Shown here: positions 7,751 through 16,045 of the stretch, piece after piece
How the letters are laid out: every line of letters starts with the position of its first letter
Numbering within the stretch: position 1 is the stretch's first letter
Origin: CADCTP01 sp963849885
GTDB lineage: Bacteria; Actinomycetota; Actinomycetes; Mycobacteriales; CADCTP01
Reading direction: 5' to 3'
Assembly: GCA_963849885.1 (NCBI GenBank)
Contig: CAWKIV010000023.1
Coordinates: 1 to 64,000, forward strand
Length of the DNA stretch: 64,000 nt
Notes under the pieces: model-generated
The model's database searches: none
Seen by the model: only the letters and a program-made list of their open reading frames with translations
What the model was told of the DNA's origin: nothing
Made by a program: the position numbers and the translations under genes

Positions 7751-9256
7751 ATGACCACGCCGGACCAGCAGCGGACCCTCTTCCGGGTCCGCACCGCCGT
7801 CGAGGAGATGATCACTGCCGCCGAAGCCGGCGGCGCCGGAGCCCGCACCGTCGGATTCGCCGTGGACGCCACCCGGGTGGCCCGCGGGGTCGGCGGCTGC
7901 CTCTACCGGACCGACCCGCCACCGGGCGTCCCGCTGGTCGAGGACGCGCCGGTCCGGCTGTCCGCCGGCGACCGCGCCAGCACCGGCCGGCTCGGCCCGG
8001 TGGCGGACGAGAGCTGCCTGGTGGAGACCGACCTCGACCTCGGACCGCGGGTGCTCGGCGGCCGGCTGGTGGTGGACAACCTGGCCCCCGCGCAGGGCCT
8101 GCTCGACAAGCTGGACGCGCTGGCCGGCGACCCGCCCGACCCGGCGACGTACCGGTTCGACCAGGCCGAGCTGGCCCTCGGCGCGCCCGCCGGCCGGCTG
8201 CGGGACCGGATCGCCACCGCGGCCGGCTCGGCCGCCGAGTGGCGGCTGGACGACCGGGCCGCCGACGTGCTGTCCGCCGCGCTGCAGCAGCGCTGGGCCG
8301 CCGTGCAGGCCCCGCCGGGCGCGGACACCGGCGCGCTGGTCGCCCGGCTGCTGGACCGGCTGGTCGAGCTGGACGCGCGGGTGCTGCTGGCCGGCGCCAC
8401 CGGGCACGGCGTGGACCGGACCGTCGGCGCGCTGTGCGACCGGCTGGCCCGGTCCGGCCGGCTGCGGTCCGGGCTGGTGCAGCGGGTCGGCCCGCTCGGC
8501 CCGGGCGCGGTGCGGGACCGCTGGGAGCCGTACGTGGACGCCCGGGCCATCGCCGCCGACCTGCGGACCCGGCTGGACGACCGGCTGGCCGAGCTGGACC
8601 GGCTCGAGGGCCGGCTGCGCTACGACGAGGCCGAGCAGCGGGCGGCCGAGCTGGACCGGCACGCGGCCCAGGTGGACGACCTGGTGGAGCGCACGGTCGG
8701 CGTCCGGCTGGGCCGGCGCGGCCGCGGCGCCGACCCGGACACGCTGGTCATCCGGCAGCACGAGCTGCGGGCGCAGCGGCGGTCCGCGCGCCGGACCGCC
8801 GAGCGGATCGCGCACGAGCTGGCCGGCTCCGGCACCCGGGTGCCGCACCCGGACGAGCTGCTCGGCGAGGGCGGCGGGACGCCGCGGGATCGGCTCAAGC
8901 AGCTGACCGCGGCGCGCGAGGAGCTGCGCTCCGCCCGCGGGGACATCGGCCAGGCACTGCGCCGGCACTGCCGGGTGGTCGCCACCACCACCCGCTCGGC
9001 GTACCTGCGGCGGCTGCCGCGCACCGACTTCGACGTGGTGGTGCTGGTCGGCCCGGCCGAGCTGGCGGAGACGTACTACCTGGCCGGGCTGTCCACCCGC
9101 AGCGTGGTCAGCGTCGCGGACGCGGGCGGGGCAACGGTCCGGCCGGCGGACGCGGTGCGCCGGCCGCCGGCGGCGCACCACCCCGACCCGACCGGGCGCC
9201 GGCGGGACGGCCTGCTGCGGCCGCGCTCGCTGCGGCCGCGGCGTTCCGCCGACTGA
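7751..9256 (+). CDS. SF1 helicase-like protein with degenerate Walker A and B motifs
   Basis: A 501-residue protein that aligns by eye with UPF1/AAA_11-type superfamily 1 helicases but has lost the catalytic signatures. Canonical VQGPPGTGKT is here VQAPPGADTG (residues 185-194), so the P-loop Lys-Thr is gone. Canonical FDVVIVDEAS is FDVVVLVGPA (427-436), so the Mg-binding Asp-Glu is gone. Motif Ia-like VLLAGATGHGVD (211-222), PYVDARAI (260-267), VVATTTRSAYL (409-419) and motif III-like YYLAGLSTRSVVSVAD (442-457) remain. A charged coiled-coil of about 90 residues (265-355) sits between. The chain stops before the second RecA domain. Start ATG 7751 is preceded by ggaggtgag. The role is unknown, perhaps a nucleic-acid-binding scaffold. 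Confidence 0.6.
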   Translation: MTTPDQQRTLFRVRTAVEEMITAAEAGGAGARTVGFAVDATRVARGVGGCLYRTDPPPGVPLVEDAPVRLSAGDRASTGRLGPVADESCLVETDLDLGPRVLGGRLVVDNLAPAQGLLDKLDALAGDPPDPATYRFDQAELALGAPAGRLRDRIATAAGSAAEWRLDDRAADVLSAALQQRWAAVQAPPGADTGALVARLLDRLVELDARVLLAGATGHGVDRTVGALCDRLARSGRLRSGLVQRVGPLGPGAVRDRWEPYVDARAIAADLRTRLDDRLAELDRLEGRLRYDEAEQRAAELDRHAAQVDDLVERTVGVRLGRRGRGADPDTLVIRQHELRAQRRSARRTAERIAHELAGSGTRVPHPDELLGEGGGTPRDRLKQLTAAREELRSARGDIGQALRRHCRVVATTTRSAYLRRLPRTDFDVVVLVGPAELAETYYLAGLSTRSVVSVADAGGATVRPADAVRRPPAAHHPDPTGRRRDGLLRPRSLRPRRSAD

Positions 9257-9271
9257 GGGACCCGGCGCCGG

Positions 9272-9574
9272 TCAGTGCGCCGGGTTGCGGGTGTGCGGCC
9301 GCTTGCCCAGCTGCCGCCAGTCGGTCTCCGCGACCTCGACGTCGAAGTGCTTCGCCGCCTTCACGATGTTGGCGAAGGCCAGGTCGCGGTCGGCGTCCGT
9401 GACGTCCTGCACCTGGTCGAAACGGGCCAGCGCGGTCCGTACGTGCTTCGCGTCGGTCAGCGGCTCCTTGCGCTGCTCCGGGAACGCGTACGCGCTGTCC
9501 GGCAGCTCCTTGCGGTCATCGGCGTCGAGCGTGCCGTGCCCGGCTCCCTCCGGCGCCTTCCAGGTCGTCTTCAT
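9272..9574 (-). CDS. DUF6582-like small conserved protein
   Basis: A 100-residue soluble protein. The block ADDRKELPDSAYAFPEQRKEPLTDAKHVRTALARFDQV, followed by DADRDLAFANIVKAAKHFDVEV, is shared with many small actinobacterial and phage proteins grouped under DUF6582. The acid/base-rich composition suggests a helical cytoplasmic or DNA-associated protein. Its function is unknown. It converges with the helicase-like gene, 15 bases away, and diverges from the gene at 9685. The family name comes from recall of the SAYAFP-KEPL motif. Confidence 0.65.
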   Translation of the reverse strand: MKTTWKAPEGAGHGTLDADDRKELPDSAYAFPEQRKEPLTDAKHVRTALARFDQVQDVTDADRDLAFANIVKAAKHFDVEVAETDWRQLGKRPHTRNPAH

Positions 9575-9684
9575 GTCCCCGGACTACCCCGGCCGCCGCG
9601 GGTACGCACCCGTCCCGGCGGATTGCGCCGGACCGGCCGGGCCGGCCAGCATGGGCCCGCCGCCCGCCCGTCGGAGGGGAACCC

Positions 9685-10569
9685 GTGGACAGTGTCGTCG
9701 CCCGCCTGGCCTGGCAGCGGGTCGAGCCGCTGCACGCGGTCACCTACTTCGCGCCGGAGACCCGGGCCGCCACCGACGCGCTCGGGCTGAAGGGCGGCTG
9801 GATGAGCTACTTCGGCTGCCGGGCCGCGCCGCTCGGCCCGGCGCCGGCGGCCGTGGTGACCGCCGTCTTCTACGGCTTCCACCCGGCCATGGTGGCCCGG
9901 GCCATTCCGGACGCCTGGCGGGCGGCCAGCCCCGAGCAGCTGCTGGAGACGCGGCTGACCGCCGTGGACGCGGCGTACCGGCGGCTGCTCGGCGAGGACG
10001 GCGACGGGGTGGGCGGCTCAGTGGTGGCCCGCGCCGCCGAGCTGGCCGCCGCGGCCGCCGGCGCGGTCTCCACCGCCGGCCGCCCGCTCGCCGCGGCGAA
10101 CGCGGCGCTGCCCCCGCCGGCCGAGCCGCACCTGGCCCTCTGGCACGCGACCACGGTGCTGCGCGAGCACCGCGGCGACGGGCACGTGACCGCGCTGGTC
10201 GCGGCCGGGGTGGAGCCGTGCCAGGCGCAGGTGCTCGCCGCCGCGGCCGGCCGCGCCCCGGCCGAGGTGCTCCGGCAGGCCCGCAAGTGGAGCGAGCAGG
10301 AGTGGGCCGAGGCGGCGGAGGGGCTGGCCGCGCGCGGCTGGCTGACCGCCACCGGCGAGCTCACCGCCGCCGGGCGAACCGCCCGCCTGGAGATCGAGCG
10401 GCACACCGACCGGCTGGCCCTGGGTCCGTACGCGGCGCTCGGCCCGGACCGCTGCGACGATCTGCTGACCGCGCTGCACGGGCTGGCCGGGCAGGTCGTC
10501 GCCGGCGGCGGGGTGCCGTGGCCGAACCCGATCGGGGTGCCCTGGCCGCCCACCGACGAGATCACCTGA
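9685..10569 (+). CDS. SCO6745 family protein
   Basis: A 294-residue protein resembling the actinobacterial SCO6745 family. It opens with LAWQRVEPLHAVTYFAPETRAATDALGLKGGWMSYFGCRAAPLG and continues with VFYGFHPAMVARAIPDAW. The C-terminal third (residues about 195-250) looks like a winged helix: APAEVLRQARKWSEQEWAEAAEGLAARGWL, then GELTAAGRTARLEIERHTD. This is the layout of a MarR-like helix-turn-helix with its wing. No enzyme activity is established for the family. The GTG start has gtcggagggga just upstream. It is followed by the tricorn gene 66 bases on, on the same strand. Confidence 0.65.
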   Translation: MDSVVARLAWQRVEPLHAVTYFAPETRAATDALGLKGGWMSYFGCRAAPLGPAPAAVVTAVFYGFHPAMVARAIPDAWRAASPEQLLETRLTAVDAAYRRLLGEDGDGVGGSVVARAAELAAAAAGAVSTAGRPLAAANAALPPPAEPHLALWHATTVLREHRGDGHVTALVAAGVEPCQAQVLAAAAGRAPAEVLRQARKWSEQEWAEAAEGLAARGWLTATGELTAAGRTARLEIERHTDRLALGPYAALGPDRCDDLLTALHGLAGQVVAGGGVPWPNPIGVPWPPTDEIT

Positions 10570-10622
10570 CCGGACGGCGCCCGGGTACGGAAACCCGTGC
10601 TGGTTTCGTCGGACCCGCTGGT

Positions 10623-10628
10623 TAAGTT
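10623..10628 (+). promoter_or_regulatory. Putative -10 box of a leaderless tricorn transcript
   Basis: TAAGTT ends 7 bases before the GTG at 10636, and no Shine-Dalgarno sequence is present. This spacing places the transcription start at or next to the start codon, as in leaderless actinobacterial mRNAs. It supports 10636 rather than 10597 as the start. No clear -35 box is visible. Confidence 0.4.
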
Positions 10629-10635
10629 GTCGGCC

Positions 10636-13600
10636 GTGAGCTCACCCAGTGCCGAGACGGCCTACCTGCGCTTCCCGAGCATCCGCGGCGACCAGGTCGC
10701 CTTCGTCGCGGAGGACGACGTCTGGCTCGGCTCGACCGACGGCGGCCGGGCCTGGCGGCTGACCGCGGACGCGGTGCCCGTCGCCGGCGCCCGGCTGTCC
10801 CCCGACGGCGCGACCGTCGCCTACACCAGCACCCGGGACGGCGCGCCCGAGGTGCACGTGGTCCCGGTGGCCGGCGGCGCGGCCCGCCGGCTGAGCTTCT
10901 GGGGCGACCCGTTCACCAAGGTGGCCGGCTGGCTGCCGGACGGCCGGGTGGTGGCCAGCACCGCGGTCGGCGAGCCGTTCCGCAGCCGGGTGTGGGCCTG
11001 GGCGCTGCCGCTGGACGGCGGCGTGCCGGAGCGGCTGCCGCTCGGGCCGACCACGGTGGTCTCCACCCGGGCCGGCGGCGGCACCGTGCTCGGGGTCGAC
11101 CAGCGGCGGGCCGGCGCGACCTGGAAGCGCTACCGCGGCGGCACCGCGCCCAAGCTGTGGATCGACCCGGACGGGTCCGGGGAGTTCCGCCGCTTCCTGC
11201 CCGAGCTGGACGGGCAGCTGGAGGACCCGGACTGGGTGGGCGACCGGGTGGTCTTCCTGTCCGACCACGAGGGCTGGGCGAATGTCTACTCGGCGCTCCC
11301 GGACGGCTCCGACCTCCGCCGGCACACCGACCACGGGGAGAGCTACGCCCGGGCGCTGCGCACCGACGGCACCCGCGCGGTCTACCAGCGGCTCGGCGAG
11401 CTGTGGCTGCTCGACGACCTGGACCCGGCCGCGCAGCCGCGCCGGCTGGAGATCAGCCTGGCCGGCCCGCGGACCGGCCGGCAGCCGCACCCGGTGCCGG
11501 CGCGCGACCGGCTCGGCGACATGGCGGTGGACCGCACCGGCCGGGCCACCGCCCTGGAGGTGCTCGGCACCGTGCACTGGCTGACCAGCCGGGACGGGCC
11601 GGCCCCGGCGCTGGTCGACCAGCCGGGCGTGCGGGCCCGGCTGCCGCGGGTGCTCGGCCCGGCGCACGCCGCCGAGGCCGCGGTGCCGGAGGTCGCCTGG
11701 GTGACCGACGCCGAGGGCGACGACGCGATCGAGGTGGGCCCGGCCGACGGCAGCGCGCCGCCGCGGCGGATGGCCGCCGGGCAGCTCGGCCGGGTGCTGG
11801 AGCTGGTCGCCGCGCCGGACGGGCGTTCGCTGGCGGTGGCCACCCACGACGGCCGGGTGCTGGTGGTGGACGTGGCCGCCGGCGAGGTGCGGGAGGTCGC
11901 CCGCACCGGCCACGACGACGCCTCCGGGCTGGTCTTCTCCCCCGACTCGGCCTGGCTGGCCTGGTCCCACCCGGGCGCCGAGGGGCTGTCCCAGATCCGC
12001 GCCGCCCGGGTCGCCGACGGCGCCGGCGCCGCCACCGTGGAGATCACCCGGCTGCGCTTCCGGGACACCAGCCCCGTCTTCACCCTGGACGGCCAGCACC
12101 TGGCCTTCCTGTCCACCCGGACCTTCGACCCGGTGTACGACGAGCTGGTCTTCGACCTGTCGTTCCCCGGCGCGACCCGGCCCTACCTGGTGCCGCTGGC
12201 CGCGACCACGCCGTCGCCGTTCCACCCGGAGCCGGGCGGGCGGCCGCCGGCCGGCGGTCCCGGCGGCCCGGGCGGCGGTGGCGGCTCCGGCGACGGCGAG
12301 GACGACGCGCCGCCGCAGCCGGTGATCCTCGACGCCGAGGCGATCGAGCAGCGGGTGATCGCGGTGCCGGTGGCGACCGCGCGGGCCCGGTCGCTGCGCG
12401 CGGTGCACGGCGGGCTGGCCTGGCTGGAGGACCCGCAGCGCGGGCTGCTCGGCGAGGACCGCCCGGGCGCGGACGGCGAGCCGGCCCGGCCCCGGCTGCT
12501 GCGCTGGGACTTCGCCAAGCGGCGGGTGCTGACGCTGGCCGAGGAGGTCGACGCGTTCCGGGTCAGCGGCGACGGCCGGCGGCTGCTGCTGCGGGACGAG
12601 AAGTCGCTGCGGGTGGTGCCGGCGGACCGGCGGGTCGACCCGGACGAGGAGGGCGACCGGGACGCGGTCGTCGAGGTCGACCTGCAGCGGCTGCGGGTGC
12701 AGGTCGACCCGGCCGCGCAGTGGCAGCAGATGTACGACGAGGCCGGCCGGCTGATGCGCGACCACTTCTGGATCGCCGACATGGCCGAGGTGGACTGGGC
12801 CGGGGTGCTGGAGCGCTACCGCCCGGTGCTGGACCGGGTGGCCACCCGGGACGACCTGTCCGAGCTGTTCTGGGAGGTCGTCGGCGAGCTCGGCAGCTCG
12901 CACGCGTACGAGACGCCCCCGCCGCGGCCGGTGCCGCCGGGCCGGGCGCTCGGCCACCTGGGCGCCGACCTGGCCCGGGAGGGCGACCGCTGGGTGGTGC
13001 GCCGGGTGCTGCCCGGCGAGTCGTCGGTGCGCGGGGCGCGGTCGCCGCTCAGCTCGCCCGGGGTGGCGGTGCGGGCCGGCGACGCGATCCTGGCCGTGGA
13101 CGGCCGCCCGGTCGACCCGCAGTCGGGGCCGGCGCCGCTGCTGGCCGGCGCGGCCGGGGTGCCGGTCGAGCTGACCGTGCAGCCGGCGGACGCCGACGAG
13201 GTCCGCCGCGTGGTCGTGGTGCCGCTGGAGGACGAGCGCACCCTGCGCTACCAGGCCTGGGTGGCCGGCCGCCGGGCCGCGGTGCACGAGGCCTCCGGCG
13301 GCCGGGTGGGCTACCTGCACATCCCGGACATGGTCGCCAACGGGTGGGCCCAGCTGCACCGCGACCTCGTGCTCGAGGTCGCCCGGGAAGGGCTGGTGGT
13401 GGACGTGCGGGACAACAACGGCGGGCACGTCTCCGAGCTGGTGCTGGAGAAGCTGGCCCGCCGGGTGCAGGGCTGGGACACCACCCGGCACGGCCCGCCG
13501 ATCACCTACCCGTCCAACGCGCCGCGCGGGCCGATGGTCCTGGTGGCCAACGAGCACGCCGGCTCGGACGGCGACATCGTCACCGCCGGGTTCAAGCAGC

Positions 13601-13929
13601 TGGAGCTCGGCCCGGTGGTGGGGATGCGCACCTGGGGCGGCGTGATCGGCATCGACGGGCGCTACACGCTGGTCGACGGCACGTCGGTGACCCAGCCGCG
13701 CTACTCGTTCTGGTTCAACGACACCGGCTGGGACGTGGAAAACTACGGCGTCGACCCGGACGTCGAGGTGCCGATCCCGCCGCAGGACTGGGCGGCCGGG
13801 CGCGACCCGCAGCTGGACACCGCGGTGCGGATGGTGCTGGAGGCGCTGGAGCGGGAGCCGGCGGCCCGGCCGCCGGACTCGGCCACCCGGCCGTCCCGCC
13901 GTCCGCCGGAGCTCCCGCCCCGCCCCTGA
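10636..13929 (+). CDS. Tricorn protease homolog (S41 family)
   Basis: A cytoplasmic giant peptidase of about 1097 residues, close to the usual tricorn length. Residues 1-330 and 350-620 form two beta-propellers (LRFPSIRGDQVAFVAEDDVWL at the start). A Gly-rich insertion (about 535-560) separates propeller 2 strands. Residues 690-790 are the helical C1 domain with SSHAYE (His756), about 790-870 a PDZ domain, and 870-1075 the C2 catalytic domain with DNNGGHVSELVLEKL, the nucleophile Ser977 in HAGSDGDI, and RTWGGVIGID. His756 and Ser977 correspond to His746 and Ser965 of Thermoplasma tricorn. It degrades oligopeptides downstream of the proteasome. The Pro-rich C-terminal tail is poorly conserved. 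Confidence 0.92.
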   Translation: MSSPSAETAYLRFPSIRGDQVAFVAEDDVWLGSTDGGRAWRLTADAVPVAGARLSPDGATVAYTSTRDGAPEVHVVPVAGGAARRLSFWGDPFTKVAGWLPDGRVVASTAVGEPFRSRVWAWALPLDGGVPERLPLGPTTVVSTRAGGGTVLGVDQRRAGATWKRYRGGTAPKLWIDPDGSGEFRRFLPELDGQLEDPDWVGDRVVFLSDHEGWANVYSALPDGSDLRRHTDHGESYARALRTDGTRAVYQRLGELWLLDDLDPAAQPRRLEISLAGPRTGRQPHPVPARDRLGDMAVDRTGRATALEVLGTVHWLTSRDGPAPALVDQPGVRARLPRVLGPAHAAEAAVPEVAWVTDAEGDDAIEVGPADGSAPPRRMAAGQLGRVLELVAAPDGRSLAVATHDGRVLVVDVAAGEVREVARTGHDDASGLVFSPDSAWLAWSHPGAEGLSQIRAARVADGAGAATVEITRLRFRDTSPVFTLDGQHLAFLSTRTFDPVYDELVFDLSFPGATRPYLVPLAATTPSPFHPEPGGRPPAGGPGGPGGGGGSGDGEDDAPPQPVILDAEAIEQRVIAVPVATARARSLRAVHGGLAWLEDPQRGLLGEDRPGADGEPARPRLLRWDFAKRRVLTLAEEVDAFRVSGDGRRLLLRDEKSLRVVPADRRVDPDEEGDRDAVVEVDLQRLRVQVDPAAQWQQMYDEAGRLMRDHFWIADMAEVDWAGVLERYRPVLDRVATRDDLSELFWEVVGELGSSHAYETPPPRPVPPGRALGHLGADLAREGDRWVVRRVLPGESSVRGARSPLSSPGVAVRAGDAILAVDGRPVDPQSGPAPLLAGAAGVPVELTVQPADADEVRRVVVVPLEDERTLRYQAWVAGRRAAVHEASGGRVGYLHIPDMVANGWAQLHRDLVLEVAREGLVVDVRDNNGGHVSELVLEKLARRVQGWDTTRHGPPITYPSNAPRGPMVLVANEHAGSDGDIVTAGFKQLELGPVVGMRTWGGVIGIDGRYTLVDGTSVTQPRYSFWFNDTGWDVENYGVDPDVEVPIPPQDWAAGRDPQLDTAVRMVLEALEREPAARPPDSATRPSRRPPELPPRP

Positions 13930-14090
13930 GCCGGCCCGCCCCCGAGTCCGGCCCGGCGGCCGCCGGCCGGCGGGCGGCGGCCCGGCCGTGACGCCCGGCC
14001 GGGCCCGGCGGTGACGCCCGGCCGGGTCCCGCCGCGGCGGGGCCCGGCCGGGGGCGGAAGAGCGCGCCCGGCCCGGCGGTTGCAGGGACC

Positions 14091-14793
14091 GTGCGAGTCG
14101 AGATCTGGTCCGACGTGGTGTGTCCCTGGTGCGCGATCGGCAAGCGCCGGTTCGAGGCGGCGCTGGCCGGCTTCCCGCACCGCGACGACGTCGAGGTGGT
14201 GTGGCGCAGCTTCGAGCTGGATCCCACGGCGCCGCCGACGGTCGACGTCAGCGCCACCCGGCGGCTCGCCGACAAGTACGGCGTGTCCCTCGACCAGGCC
14301 CGGGCCATGGAGCAGCGGGTGACCGAGGCGGCGGCCGGCGAGGGCCTGGACTTCCACTTCGACCTGGCCCGCCCGGGCAACACCGTGGACGCGCACCGCG
14401 TCCTGCACCTCGCCGCCGACCGCGGCGTCCAGTCCGCGGTCAAGGAGCGCCTGCTGCGGGCGTACTTCTCCGAGGGCGCACCGGTCGCCGACCGCCCGAC
14501 GCTGGCCCGGCTGGCCGGCGAGGCCGGGCTGGACGCCGCCGAGACCGCCCGCGTGCTCGACTCGGACGACTACCTCGCGGAGGTCCGCGCCGACCAGGCC
14601 GAGGCCCGCGCGCTCGGCATCCAGGCGCGTGCCGTTCTTCGTGCTGGACCGGCGCTACGGGGTGTCCGGCGCCCAGCCGGCCGGCGTGCTGCGGGAGGCG
14701 CTGGACCGGGCCTGGGCCGACGCCCACCCGCTGACCGTGGTTGCCGGCCCCGACAGCGGGCAGGCCTGCACCGACGACAGCTGCGCGGTCTGA
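14091..14793 (+). pseudogene. DsbA family oxidoreductase (FrnE-like), single frameshift
   Basis: A thioredoxin-fold DsbA/FrnE-type disulfide oxidoreductase. VRVEIWSDVVCPWCAIGKRRFE holds the active site Cys11-Pro-Trp-Cys14 after the first strand. The helical insert follows (FDLARPGNTVDAHRVLHLAAD). The frame is sound to ALGIQ near base 14622. The expected cis-Pro segment VPFFVLDRRYGVSGAQP then appears one frame over and runs to a stop at 14793 with a Cys-containing tail (ACTDDSCAV). The 703-base total means one extra base, in gcgcgtgcc where ggcgtgcc would restore the frame. The cytoplasmic location follows from the lack of a signal peptide. The gene is either disrupted or misassembled. It sits 24 bases upstream of the DDN-like gene. 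Confidence 0.85.
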
Positions 14794-14817
14794 GCCGACC
14801 GGCACGGAGGAGGAGCG

Positions 14818-15255
14818 GTGACCGAGCCACCGGTGGTGGACAGCCCACGAGGGTGGGTCAACGAGCACATCCGGCGCTACCTGGCGACCGGCGGCGCGGA
14901 CGGGCACGACTGGAAACCCGGTGTGCCGACGCTGCTGCTGACCACCCGCGGCCGCCGGTCCGGGCTGCTGCGCCGGACCGCGCTGATCTACGGCCGGGAC
15001 GGCGACGCGTACGTGGTGGTGGCCTCGCAGGGCGGCGACCCGCGGCACCCGGCCTGGTATCTCAACCTCGAGGCCGACCCGGACGTGCACGTGCAGGTCA
15101 GGGCGGAGGAGTTCGCCGCGCGGGCGCGCACCGCGACCGGTGCGGAGCGGGAGCGGCTGTGGCGCGACATGGCCCGCATCTGGCCGCCGTACGAGGACTA
15201 CCAGCGCAAGACCGACCGGGAGATCCCGGTGGTGGTGCTCGATATCGTGAAGTGA
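14818..15255 (+). CDS. Deazaflavin (F420)-dependent nitroreductase family protein (DDN-like)
   Basis: A 145-residue split-barrel protein of the F420-dependent quinone/nitroreductase family (DUF385, Mycobacterium DDN type). Signatures are HDWKPGVPTLLLTTRGRRSGLLRRTALIYGRDGDAYVVVASQGG, which shapes the F420 phosphate site, and HPAWYLNLEADPDVHVQV. It is full length for the family. The GTG start follows a strong cggaggaggag ribosome-binding site. The last codons and the stop lie inside the 21-bp palindrome that precedes the MarR gene, so MarR binding there could affect read-through from this gene. The likely role is quinone or xenobiotic reduction with reduced F420. Confidence 0.88.
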   Translation: MTEPPVVDSPRGWVNEHIRRYLATGGADGHDWKPGVPTLLLTTRGRRSGLLRRTALIYGRDGDAYVVVASQGGDPRHPAWYLNLEADPDVHVQVRAEEFAARARTATGAERERLWRDMARIWPPYEDYQRKTDREIPVVVLDIVK

Positions 15256-15264
15256 CTTCACGAT
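15244..15264. promoter_or_regulatory. Perfect 21-bp palindrome, probable MarR operator
   Basis: The arm atcgtgaagt (15244-15253) and its exact complement acttcacgat (15255-15264) flank one central g. The centre overlaps the TGA stop of the DDN-like gene, and the right arm ends 16 bases before the MarR start codon. MarR dimers usually bind 16-22 bp palindromes in their own promoters, so this is the best autoregulatory operator candidate. Confidence 0.7.
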
Positions 15265-15280
15265 GTAGTACCCTCAGCAC

Positions 15281-15730
15281 ATGGCGGGCGAGACCGAGTG
15301 GCGGGCGACGCTCGACCGCGTGCTGGAGCTGGTCGCGCTGCTCGACGACGACACGACCCGCAGCCTCGGCCGGATCGGGCTGACCGCCGCCCGCGCGCAC
15401 GTGCTGTGGGAGCTGCAGCACCGCGGGCCGAGCACGCAGCGGGCCCTCGCGGACGCGTTGCACGTCAGCCCCCGCAACGTGACCGGGCTGGTGGACGCGC
15501 TGGTCGAGGGCGGCTTCGTCACCCGCGAGCCGCATCCGGCCGACCGGCGAGCGGCGCTGGTCAGCTTCACCCCGCACGGGGCGGAGACCGCCGCGCGGCT
15601 GGTCGCGGACCACCGGGAGCTGGCCCGGCTGCTCTTCGCCGGGATGGCGCCGGGGCGCTTCGCCGGGCTGGCCGGCGGGCTGGACGAGCTGCTCGACCGC
15701 CTCCGCGCCGCGCTCCAGGAGCAACCGTGA
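15281..15730 (+). CDS. MarR family transcriptional regulator
   Basis: A 149-residue winged-helix regulator. Helices before and after the reader domain form the dimer interface. The HTH runs through STQRALADALHVSPRNVTGLVDALVEGGFV (residues about 46-76), followed by the wing TREPHPADRRAALVSFTPHG, whose Asp-Arg-Arg is the standard MarR signature. It presumably represses itself and perhaps the adjacent DDN-like gene through the palindrome at 15244. Its effector is unknown. The close link to an F420-dependent reductase suggests sensing of a quinone, phenolic or oxidant. This is inference from context. Confidence 0.9.
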   Translation: MAGETEWRATLDRVLELVALLDDDTTRSLGRIGLTAARAHVLWELQHRGPSTQRALADALHVSPRNVTGLVDALVEGGFVTREPHPADRRAALVSFTPHGAETAARLVADHRELARLLFAGMAPGRFAGLAGGLDELLDRLRAALQEQP

Positions 15731-16045
15731 CTCGCCGGCCCGGCCGGACCGCGGACACCGGCTGGTCCGGCAGGCGCTGGCTGGGCTGCGGCCGGCTGCG
15801 GCCGGGCGCGCTGCGGCCCGGGCTGCGGGCACCGGGCCAGACAGCGGGCACCGGCCGGACCGTGGGCTGCGGCGTGATCCGCCGGGTGCTGGCCGACCTG
15901 CGGGGGCAGCGGCTGACTCCGGGACCGGCCGGGGACCAGCGGAGAGGGCGGGGTCCGTACCGGGCCGGCGGAGTTCCGTGGTCAGTACCGATGTCGCGGC
16001 CGCCGCCGGTCGCGAAGCTTCCTGCTGGACCCCAGGAGGCACCAG
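15731..16045. other. Intergenic region upstream of the HET-C-like gene
   Basis: About 315 GC-rich bases with no convincing gene, hairpin terminator or palindrome. The last 15 bases contain aggagg, 7 bases upstream of ATG 16046, a good ribosome-binding site. The promoter of the large gene must lie here, but no clear -10/-35 pair can be assigned. Confidence 0.5.

Noticed and set aside
10642..13557. A minus-strand open frame of 971 codons opposite tricorn
   Set aside because: Its His/Pro/Arg/Gly-rich composition and lack of any motif show it is the antisense shadow of the tricorn gene.
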